A stretch of 19,851 bases of DNA from the NCBI GenBank assembly GCA_964447925.1, contig CAYUUP010000021.1, forward strand, positions 1 to 19,851. The letters run 5' to 3'. This document shows, piece after piece, positions 7,579 through 14,068 of the stretch. The notes beneath the pieces were generated by a model. That model did not search any database. It was not told where the DNA came from and saw nothing but the letters and a program-made list of their open reading frames with translations. Positions within the stretch are counted from its first letter, which is position 1. Every line of letters begins with the position of its first letter. Source of the stretch: CAYUUP01 sp964447925 (GTDB lineage: Bacteria > Bacillota > Clostridia > Oscillospirales > Oscillospiraceae). Made by a program: the position numbers and the translations under genes.

Positions 7579-7956
7579 TCACTTATCTTCGATATGCTGC
7601 TTTCCAAGTATGCCAAACAGCATACCGACGATGCCAAGAGCCATAACCAGTATTTCCACAACCGCAAACCACCGGAGAGTGAAGCCCAGTATATTGATGG
7701 CCACGGTGACAACGCAGGTTACGATGAAATAGATGATGCTGATGGTGGTGACCGCAAAATTCTGCATCACGTTCTCCCTGATGTCCAATAGGTTCAGAAT
7801 AGAGGCAAGGGCCATGGCTAGGAAAGAAAACGCAATGAAGCACATAGAAACAACAAGCCGGGCGGTGATTTCACCTGCCAGGAGAAGCGTAATGGCGATT
7901 CCCGCCACAAGAATAACGGCATAGATGGCAGATACAGTAATAAACTTCTTTGACAT
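7579..7956 (-). CDS. Small four-helix membrane protein of unknown function
   Basis: 125 aa that I do not recognise as a named family. Four hydrophobic helices are predicted near residues 6-27, 33-56, 66-90 and 96-118, with short loops and a charged tail (KQHIEDK). There are no obvious catalytic motifs. Start at 7954-7956 (MSKKFITVSAIYAVILV): AGGAGGG (7965-7971) is 8 nt upstream. The longer open frame upstream to 8106 only overlaps the SPFH gene's zinc-ribbon code in another frame. The gap to the SPFH stop is 13 nt and the RBS overlaps that stop codon, so the two are tightly coupled. It is the last gene of the TIR-SPFH operon and a candidate membrane anchor, immunity or pore component (inference). 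Confidence 0.8.
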   Translation of the reverse strand: MSKKFITVSAIYAVILVAGIAITLLLAGEITARLVVSMCFIAFSFLAMALASILNLLDIRENVMQNFAVTTISIIYFIVTCVVTVAINILGFTLRWFAVVEILVMALGIVGMLFGILGKQHIEDK

Positions 7957-7969
7957 ATTTTGATCCCTC

Positions 7970-9259
7970 CTATTGCAGCGGGTGGCCGCAGAACATACAG
8001 AACGCCGCTCCGGCGGGTACCTCTTTGCCGCAGGAGGGGCAAACCGGGGGCAGAGGCTGCCCACAGAACATACAGAATGCCGCTCCGGCAGGCAATTCAT
8101 GTCCACACTGGGGGTTGGGGCATATACGGGTCGCGTTGGGCTTTTCCGTCTCCTGGGCGGTGGGCTGGGGCGCAGCGCTGCCTGCGGGAAAGACTGGTCC
8201 AGCCGCAGGAACCGGATTGACAGGCGGCTGCTGGGGGGACTCAGCCGGAGCAGGCGTGTTGCCTGTCATGCCGGCAATTGTACCGCCCATGGCACCGCCC
8301 ACCATTCCACTGACCACACCGCCCATGGCGCCGCCCACGCCGGTCATCATGCCAAGGCCCATCCCCATATTGGAGAAGGTGCCGACGCCCTCGTTGGAAG
8401 CCACCTGGGAGGCGACATCATAGGCCCGCTCCTCTTGATAGGTATAACCCTCCAGCTGACGCTTTTTGGCCTCGGCCTCCGCCATGATTACCCTTTTATC
8501 CGCCTCTGTCTGCTGGCGGATAAGGCTCTCTTGGCGGTCGATCTGCGCCTGGAGAATGCTGGTATGCTGCTTTGCCATGGCATCCTTCAGACGGCGGTAA
8601 TTGGGGTCATCCTCCGGACGAACCACAGTTCGGATGACAAACTGTGTAAGGGTGATGCCGTATTCCCGGAAGTCTGTTTCCAGCCTTGCTTTGAGGGCCT
8701 CAGAGAGAATATCCAGTTCGGCGTCGATCTCAAAAATATTCAGCTGTTTCTCTTTAATGGTGCGGCCCAGATAGGATTTTACCCGGGTCATCAGGATACC
8801 CCTGAAATACCCTAGAAGACCTGTTGGGGTGAGTAATGTTTCCGTCCCCACCAGGCGAACCAGAAAGCTGGCGGAATCCGCTATTTTTATGCCCATATCA
8901 CCGCTGGCGCCGATTTCCATGGGGATATTATAGGTTGGCTCAATAAACACCACCTTGCTGTCAGTTCCCCATTTCAGTGCCAGCTTCTCAACCTTATTGA
9001 CGAAATACACCTCGCAGTGGAAAGTGGATTCGCCGCCTGTGGGCAGGTTCATTAGCCTGCGCAAAATAGGGATATTTTCAGTTTTCAGTATGTACCGGCC
9101 TGCTCCAAAGACATCAGCAATCTGGCCATTTTTGAAAAAGATTGCCTCTTGGGACTCATGTACGATTAGAGTGGATGAGGTGTTAAAATCCTCCGCCGGG
9201 TGCTTCCATACAAGGGCGTCGTTGTCGCCTTCATATTTAATGACTTCCAGAATTGCCAT
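7970..9259 (-). CDS. SPFH (stomatin/prohibitin) domain protein with two C-terminal zinc ribbons
   Basis: 429 aa of the YdjI / 'virion core protein'-like family (COG4260 type). Residues ~25-215 form an SPFH/band-7 domain (FFKNGQIADVFGAGRYILKTENIPIL near the start). Residues ~225-285 form a charged alpha-helix (QAQIDRQESLIRQQTEADKR). Next come a Gly/Met-rich stretch (291-332), a Pro/Ala/Gln linker (334-372) and two zinc ribbons: C380/C385...C396/C399 and C407/C410...C421/C424. SPFH proteins oligomerise on membranes as scaffolds; there is no N-terminal TM here, so attachment may be peripheral. The ATG at 9257-9259 has AAGGA about 10 nt upstream. It lies 60 nt after the TIR gene, which has its own N-terminal zinc ribbon. 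Known relatives sit in PspA/ydj-type envelope-stress operons. Confidence 0.88.
   Translation of the reverse strand: MAILEVIKYEGDNDALVWKHPAEDFNTSSTLIVHESQEAIFFKNGQIADVFGAGRYILKTENIPILRRLMNLPTGGESTFHCEVYFVNKVEKLALKWGTDSKVVFIEPTYNIPMEIGASGDMGIKIADSASFLVRLVGTETLLTPTGLLGYFRGILMTRVKSYLGRTIKEKQLNIFEIDAELDILSEALKARLETDFREYGITLTQFVIRTVVRPEDDPNYRRLKDAMAKQHTSILQAQIDRQESLIRQQTEADKRVIMAEAEAKKRQLEGYTYQEERAYDVASQVASNEGVGTFSNMGMGLGMMTGVGGAMGGVVSGMVGGAMGGTIAGMTGNTPAPAESPQQPPVNPVPAAGPVFPAGSAAPQPTAQETEKPNATRICPNPQCGHELPAGAAFCMFCGQPLPPVCPSCGKEVPAGAAFCMFCGHPLQ
7989..8092 (-). repeat. Direct repeat from duplication of the zinc-ribbon knuckle
   Basis: A 29-bp segment at 7989-8017 recurs at 8064-8092 with two mismatches, offset by exactly 75 bp (25 codons). 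It encodes the repeated PAGAAFCMFCG at residues 390-400 and 415-425. This indicates a recent in-frame duplication or gene conversion inside the SPFH gene. Confidence 0.85.
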
Positions 9260-9319
9260 CTTCAGACATTCCTTTCCTTTTGACGTTAAAATGCTGCGCC
9301 ATTTAATCTCAGCCGCTGG

Positions 9320-11353
9320 TTACACACCGGGCAGTTTCTCCAGGTTGACGCCAATTTTGTCATGCCAACGGTCATGGACATCCTGCCGGATACTCTCTAC
9401 CAGAGGAATAATCACTTTGTCGCGGTATGACTTTTTCTTGTTATAGGCGATGTTCCAGGTGATGGTGCAGAGCGTCCTGATAAGGGCAACAATCATAATT
9501 ACCGCAGAGAGAAGGGGCAGGAGAAATCCAAATCCGTAGTTCGTCACGATAGCTGCCAGCACACCCAGAATAACGCTTATGATTATTGTGGGCCAGAACG
9601 ATAGAAACTCTTCGAAAAACGTCCGCACGCAGCCCAGTACAAAAAGCAGTGCCCAGATAGAAGCGACAAAGATCCCAATTTCCGAGTCCAGCAGCACCCC
9701 ACATCCAAACAGGGTTGCCATCACAGCAAACACGAGTGCTAAAATACCGATGCCATCGTCATAGGTCCATTTGTAATTGAGACCGTTGTCCTTTTCCAGG
9801 CGGCGAAATTTTTTCAGCTTTGCGGGTTCCCTCTGCTGGATGGTGCGTTCGATGTAGTCCTTTGGATCTCCAATTTCCTTGTGGTAAGCAGCTACCTCGC
9901 TGGCTATCGCACGGCACTGCTCCTCGTAACCCTGGAGTCCATCGCTGACATAGGAGCCAAGCTCCTTTTGCTCTGCCTCCTTTATAGCCGATTCCATAAA
10001 ATACAGGGCATTCTTATAGTCCTTAATGGACAGGCAATCAGTAACCTTTTCACGGGCGGATTCCAGCAGCTGTTTGTTCCACAGCTCATTCCTCACCTGT
10101 ATGCAGGATTCCTGGAACTTGGCCAGCTCTTCCTTACGCTCCTGCCCGGCATATCGCTCTGCCAGCTTGAAGTAGCGGTCCTGGCACCAATCGAGAAGCT
10201 CCTCCACCAGGTCTTGTTCGTCTTCGAGGTTATCTCCCTGCTTATAATATTCGGAGGGAACCGGCAGCCTCTGTAATTCGTGTTCCGCAAGGAAACGGCA
10301 GAAATATGCTTCACCGTTCTTCGCGTCCCGGTTCAGCACTTCCTCCAGCAGGGAGTTGGCCTCGTCATAGCTTTGGTCCTCCAGCGCCAGACTGACTCGC
10401 ATCATCAGATTCTCAACGGAGATGCCAGTACCTGCGGCAACAGCCTTCTGGCCCTCTGCAGTGCGCCCAGCAAGGCGGAAAACCGCCCGCATCAAATCCT
10501 GGATCATACCCGGCCGGCTCATATCAGCACTCTGGCCGATGATCTCATCAGGGAAGTCATAAACGCTCATGGGAGAGTCATAAACCTTAATGATCTCTTT
10601 GTTGCCGTTCCGTTCCTTCATAGTGAGGAAACGCTTCCATTCATTTTTCACCCATCTGGTCTGAGGCTCCTCCGGCCTGGTGGCCACCAGCAGCATCACC
10701 TTGGCGGAGTGCAGTGCGGCAAAAATGTATGGCTCAAAAGCCTCTCCCAGGTGATCCTGCAGGGAGATGCGGGAGAAGAATACCCGCAGACCATTCTTCG
10801 TCAGGCGGTCATATATATCCTGGGCCAAGATATTGGCTCGGGTGCGATCACCATTCTCGTCTTCCGCCTTGAAGCTGATGAAGACGTCATAGGGGGCTTC
10901 CTTCTGGGCAATTACCTTGTACCGGTCCTGAATTTCTGCAATCTTCCGGGCCTCCTTGCGGTAAAGCTCCTTCGTATATTCGTCAGAGACTTGCAGCGCG
11001 GCGAGGTAATCCGGATCCTCCAGGACGGATTCATAACTCATGCGGCTGACGGTGGGTATGTATTCCTCGGTGCGGCTGTCCAACTCATATTCAATTCCAT
11101 AGCGGCAGAGAGTCAGGCACCAGTGGGCCTCCGCGTCCTGACTGTCCTCGGCTATGATATGCTCATAGCTGGAATACGCGCGGTCATAATCTCCCAATTG
11201 GCGAAAATGATTGCCCCGGTTGAACATCTCCACCCGCTTGTCATCGTCAATCCGGGGCAGTGTCACCTCGCAGCCGCAGCTGTCGCAGATACCGTGTCCC
11301 TTCCCGGTTAGTTGAATGTCACCACCGCATATTTTGCACTTTAGCGCAGTCAT
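9320..11353 (-). CDS. TIR-domain protein with N-terminal zinc ribbon, TPR-like repeats and four C-terminal TM helices
   Basis: 677 aa. Residues 6-26 hold a zinc ribbon (C6/C9, C23/C26). Residues 38-90 look like a TPR-type helical pair (FNRGNHFRQLGDYDRAYSSYEHII). The TIR domain spans ~153-295, opening with PYDVFISFK and containing LRVFFS and LGEAFEPYI; E207 sits where NADase TIRs carry the catalytic glutamate. A helical, TPR-like region follows (320-510), then four TM helices near 534-552, 558-577, 587-605 and 610-628, and a cytoplasmic tail. TIR enzymes cleave NAD+ or make cyclic ADP-ribose signals; activity here is inference. The ATG at 11351-11353 has AGAGGGG 8 nt upstream, preferred over the in-frame TTG at 11371. 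It is first in the operon with SPFH and the small membrane protein, behind a strong promoter and structured leader. Confidence 0.9.
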   Translation of the reverse strand: MTALKCKICGGDIQLTGKGHGICDSCGCEVTLPRIDDDKRVEMFNRGNHFRQLGDYDRAYSSYEHIIAEDSQDAEAHWCLTLCRYGIEYELDSRTEEYIPTVSRMSYESVLEDPDYLAALQVSDEYTKELYRKEARKIAEIQDRYKVIAQKEAPYDVFISFKAEDENGDRTRANILAQDIYDRLTKNGLRVFFSRISLQDHLGEAFEPYIFAALHSAKVMLLVATRPEEPQTRWVKNEWKRFLTMKERNGNKEIIKVYDSPMSVYDFPDEIIGQSADMSRPGMIQDLMRAVFRLAGRTAEGQKAVAAGTGISVENLMMRVSLALEDQSYDEANSLLEEVLNRDAKNGEAYFCRFLAEHELQRLPVPSEYYKQGDNLEDEQDLVEELLDWCQDRYFKLAERYAGQERKEELAKFQESCIQVRNELWNKQLLESAREKVTDCLSIKDYKNALYFMESAIKEAEQKELGSYVSDGLQGYEEQCRAIASEVAAYHKEIGDPKDYIERTIQQREPAKLKKFRRLEKDNGLNYKWTYDDGIGILALVFAVMATLFGCGVLLDSEIGIFVASIWALLFVLGCVRTFFEEFLSFWPTIIISVILGVLAAIVTNYGFGFLLPLLSAVIMIVALIRTLCTITWNIAYNKKKSYRDKVIIPLVESIRQDVHDRWHDKIGVNLEKLPGV

Positions 11354-11373
11354 CCCTGTTACCCCTCTCAATG

Positions 11374-11513
11374 AAAAAATTTACAGGTACGAAACACCAG
11401 ACCTGTATCCACCGCATCAATCCACAAATACTCAAATTTGCCGGATGGCTGCGGGATACGATGTCAGAAGCGGGAGTACAGGTCGCCTCCACAATAAAAC
11501 CTTTATTGTGGGG
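11374..11513 (-). promoter_or_regulatory. Structured 5' leader with competing stems and a terminator-like hairpin ahead of the TIR operon
   Basis: Minus-strand RNA. Hairpin A: CCACAAUAAA/UUUAUUGUGG (11511-11489, 10 bp, short loop). Stem B: GACCUGUACUCCCGC (11484-11470) with GCGGUGGAUACAGGUC (11415-11400), 14 pairs with one bulge and one mismatch. It encloses hairpin C: AUCC..CAAAU/AUUUG..GGAU (11446-11420). Stem D: UACAGGU (11407-11401) with ACCUGUA (11388-11382), followed by AA and U6 (11379-11374), terminator-like. B and D share one strand, so they exclude each other. One G-U pair in B (11410/11475) exists only in the minus-strand transcript, which favours an RNA role. The ligand or trigger is unknown and I do not recognise a known riboswitch class. 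Confidence 0.6.
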
Positions 11514-11540
11514 TGATTCGACAAAAAGCGTATCAAAAGT

Positions 11541-11569
11541 ATTATATAGCAGAAAGAAAACCTTGTCAA
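11541..11569 (-). promoter_or_regulatory. Perfect-consensus promoter of the TIR operon
   Basis: Minus-strand TTGACA (11569-11564), a 17-bp spacer and TATAAT (11546-11541), with no mismatch to the sigma-70/A consensus. The predicted start near 11534 gives a ~180-nt leader before the TIR start codon, so control probably acts after initiation. Confidence 0.88.
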
Positions 11570-11620
11570 GTCTTGGCTTTGTTTGGAAATGCCCCACAGG
11601 GAAGACGTTAGAGAAAAATC

Positions 11621-12001
11621 TTACAACAGGTTTTTCAGTGTCAGCTGCTCCATCTCGCCCAGAAGTTCCAGCCCGGCAATCAACTCGGCGTTGGCGGCGG
11701 AATATTCCCCCAGCTCCTCCCACTCGATAAATTCCAACACCTGCCGGAAGCCGGAAGCAATAGCATCCATATCTGTATGGCGCAGAACGATATAGAGAAG
11801 CTCGGAGGCTCTTTCATATTCTGCCTGGGCCGCCTGGGTGACAGCACACGCGGACGCCCAGTCTCCCTGCTCCGCCAGAGCCTCCGCATCCTCCAGCTGG
11901 TCGGCCAGCGCACCAGTGAACCGGTTCACCCACCAGGAGCTTGCCCCGGCCATAGCCAAGAGCAGGCAAAGAATGAGGAGAGCGGCAAGCAGGCGCCTCA
12001 T
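11621..12001 (-). CDS. DUF4363 family protein
   Basis: 126 aa. One N-terminal hydrophobic segment (residues 3-22, LLAALLILCLLLAMAGASSWW) acts as signal anchor, followed by an acidic helical region (ADQLEDAEALAEQGDW, SELLYIVLRHTD). This size, architecture and position directly after a DUF421 gene fit the DUF4363 family; function is unknown. Its ATG (12001-11999) overlaps the DUF421 stop by one base (TGATG), so the two are translationally coupled. No strong terminator follows. The remaining 11354-11620 gap belongs to the TIR promoter and leader. Confidence 0.75.
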   Translation of the reverse strand: MRRLLAALLILCLLLAMAGASSWWVNRFTGALADQLEDAEALAEQGDWASACAVTQAAQAEYERASELLYIVLRHTDMDAIASGFRQVLEFIEWEELGEYSAANAELIAGLELLGEMEQLTLKNLL

Positions 12002-12678
12002 CAGCGCCCCTCCTTTCGAACATAGAATATTTTTCCATCCTTGTCCAGAGACAAAAGGAAAACATCCTCAATGCGGTTCAGCTTCCGGTCAGCCAGAACC
12101 TTTTCCAGCCATTCCCGGCTCTGCCCGGCAGCAATCAGATTGTGGGTCAGCAGTTGTCCATCGCTGATGATGACCAGCGGCAGGGAAGTGAGAGCCGGGG
12201 AGACCCCCATCTGCTCTGCCGTGGCGGGCTGATACTGGGGATACAGAATGGTGGAGAGCTTGCCGTTGGTTTCCAGAATGGCGTATTGGACGGTGGAAAT
12301 ATCGGTGATGCCCTGGAGCCGCAGTTCCTCCATCAGCTCGTCCACTGTCATTCGAGTACGGGCCATTTCCTTTTGCAGCAACTCTCCGCAGTCGATCACG
12401 ATGCTGGGCCGTCCGCAGAGCAGGGTTCGGAGCCGGACATTCTTCATGGTCAGCACAGAGAGAATCATGGTGAGGCAAAGCAGCACTAAAATGGGCAGCA
12501 GACCAAAGAGCAGCGGAATGCCGAAATCCTGCATTGGGACCGCCGCCAGATCGGCAACCAGTAGCGTCAGCACAAGTTCGGCCGGCTCCAGCTCGCCCAC
12601 CTGCCGCTTGCCCATCAGCCGGACTCCTGCGATGAGTGTCAGATATAAAATAGCGGTTCGCAGCATTGCAATCAACAT
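12001..12678 (-). CDS. DUF421 (YetF-like) membrane protein
   Basis: 225 aa. Three N-terminal hydrophobic helices (about 3-20, 34-50, 55-77) precede the soluble two-part DUF421/YetF domain. Family marks seen are LMGKRQVGELEPAELV (21-36), CGRPSIVIDCGEL (88-100) and ETNGKLSTILYP (136-147). The family is associated with spore and membrane functions in Firmicutes; no reaction is known. Start at 12676-12678 (MLIAMLRTAILY): GGGAGG (12686-12691) is 7 nt upstream. The open frame to 12897 runs into the carA promoter region and is not preferred. It is divergent from carA; I could not identify a convincing promoter for this pair in 12679-12815. Confidence 0.88.
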   Translation of the reverse strand: MLIAMLRTAILYLTLIAGVRLMGKRQVGELEPAELVLTLLVADLAAVPMQDFGIPLLFGLLPILVLLCLTMILSVLTMKNVRLRTLLCGRPSIVIDCGELLQKEMARTRMTVDELMEELRLQGITDISTVQYAILETNGKLSTILYPQYQPATAEQMGVSPALTSLPLVIISDGQLLTHNLIAAGQSREWLEKVLADRKLNRIEDVFLLSLDKDGKIFYVRKEGR

Positions 12679-12818
12679 GTCGGAGCCTCCCGGCGCGTGT
12701 TTTATGTTTATTATGTCCCGCCTTTTCCGGGTTATGCGGCAGACAGCACAGTGTCGGCGGTCTGCGAATCGCGTGCCCTTTTCGACCTGCCGATTTTCCC
12801 AGATTCCCAAAAATCCTC

Positions 12819-12847
12819 TTGCATTTCCCATGGAACTGTGATACACT
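12819..12847 (+). promoter_or_regulatory. Promoter of the carAB operon
   Basis: TTGCAT (12819-12824), a 17-bp spacer and TACACT (12842-12847). A 12-bp palindrome CTATTAGAATAG (12851-12862) covers the expected start site and could be an operator. The leader to carA is about 120 nt. Confidence 0.65.
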
Positions 12848-12874
12848 ATCCTATTAGAATAGCTTGAGTTACTA

Positions 12875-12923
12875 TGCGCGGGTCTGGCTCCAGCCAAACG
12901 GCGCGCAGTGGCTCTGTTTTTTT
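12875..12923 (+). promoter_or_regulatory. Hairpin plus T7 tract in the carAB leader (possible attenuator)
   Basis: TGCGCG (12875-12880) pairs with CGCGCA (12902-12907), enclosing a small TGGC/GCCA hairpin. Alternatively AGCCA (12892-12896) pairs with TGGCT (12909-12913), ending three bases before T7 (12917-12923). The two folds exclude each other, as in attenuators. I do not see a clear PyrR-binding consensus, so the effector is unknown. Further down, CTCCAC/GTGGGG (12928-12943) forms another hairpin. Confidence 0.4.
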
Positions 12924-12973
12924 AAGGCTCCACAGGTGTGGGGGGATTAAAGAGAAAGGTGGGAGATGCAGAT

Positions 12974-14068
12974 ATGAAAGCGGCCCTGATTCTGGAAAAT
13001 GGCAGGGTATTCACGGGAGAGAGCATCGGCAGTACCGAAGATCGTGTATGTGAGATGGTATTTAACACCTCCATGGTGGGGTATCAGGAGATTTTGACTG
13101 ACCCATCCTATGCCGGGCAAGGTGTGGTTATGTCTTATCCCCTGATCGGCAACTACGGTGTGAATCCAGAGGACGATGAGTCCCGCCACCCCTGGGCAGA
13201 GGCACTAATTGTCCGTCATCTGGCTCCCTGCGGCAGTAATTTCCGCTGTGAGGGCGATTTGAACAGCTACCTGAAGCAGCACAACATCACCGGCATCCAG
13301 GGCGTGGATACACGGGCTATTACTAAAATACTCCGCAGTCAGGGAACTATGAACGGCATGGTGACCTGTGCGGAGCATTTTCATATGGAGGAGGTTCTGG
13401 AGAAACTCCGGGCCTACCGAGTCTCCGGTACGGTGGAGCGCGTTACCATACGGGAGCCAGAGCATTACCCCGGCAACGGCTATAAAATTGCTGTCTATGA
13501 CTTTGGCGAGAAGCGGAGCATGACCCGCTGCCTGCAAAAACGGGGCTGTGATATTACCATATATCCCGCCCACACTCCGGCGGAGACAGTGTTGGACGGG
13601 GGCTTTGATGGCGTCCTGCTGGCTAATGGCCCTGGCGATCCCGCCGACTGCACCAGTATCATTGAAGAGCTAAAAAAACTCTATGCATCAAACCTGCCTA
13701 TCTTTGCTGTCTGCTTGGGCCACCAGCTGATGGCACTGGCCACCGGGGCTGAGAGTGAGAAAATGCCCTATGGACACCGGGGCGCCAACCATCCCGTGCG
13801 GGACATTTCCGCCGGTCGGGTTTTTATTACCTCCCAAAACCACGGCTATGTCATCAAGCGGGACAGCATTGATCCCGCTGTGGCTGAAGTCAGCCACGAG
13901 AACGTCAATGACGGCACGGTGGAGGGCCTGCGGTATAAAGGAAAGCGTATCTTCACCGTCCAGTTCCACCCGGAGGCATCGCCTGGCCCAGTGGATACCG
14001 ACTATCTCTTTGACCGCTTTTTGGACATGATTGCGGAGTACAAGGAAGGGGGAGTCATTCATGCCTAA
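12974..14068 (+). CDS. carA: Carbamoyl-phosphate synthase small (glutaminase) subunit
   Basis: Hydrolyses glutamine and channels ammonia to CarB for carbamoyl phosphate, used in pyrimidine and arginine synthesis. 364 aa, normal length. The N-terminal CPSase small domain contains VFNTSMVGYQEILTDPSYAGQ (29-49) and GIQGVDTRAITKILR (107-121). The class I amidotransferase domain has ANGPGDP (217-223), nucleophile C247 in VCLGHQL, and H332/E334 in VQFHPEASPGP. The ATG at 12974-12976 is chosen because it gives the family N-terminus MKAALILENGRVFTGES, with GGTGGGAG 8 nt upstream; an in-frame GTG at 12938 is unsupported. carB overlaps its last 8 nt. Confidence 0.97.
   Translation: MKAALILENGRVFTGESIGSTEDRVCEMVFNTSMVGYQEILTDPSYAGQGVVMSYPLIGNYGVNPEDDESRHPWAEALIVRHLAPCGSNFRCEGDLNSYLKQHNITGIQGVDTRAITKILRSQGTMNGMVTCAEHFHMEEVLEKLRAYRVSGTVERVTIREPEHYPGNGYKIAVYDFGEKRSMTRCLQKRGCDITIYPAHTPAETVLDGGFDGVLLANGPGDPADCTSIIEELKKLYASNLPIFAVCLGHQLMALATGAESEKMPYGHRGANHPVRDISAGRVFITSQNHGYVIKRDSIDPAVAEVSHENVNDGTVEGLRYKGKRIFTVQFHPEASPGPVDTDYLFDRFLDMIAEYKEGGVIHA

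Noticed and set aside
10280..11311. 343-codon frame antisense to the TIR gene
   Set aside because: A shadow of the TIR gene; the sense frame has zinc ribbon, TIR and TM features plus promoter and RBS.
12875..12923. PyrR-dependent attenuator at carA
   Set aside because: Attenuator-like layout is present, but I could not see the conserved PyrR-binding loop, so the PyrR label is withheld.
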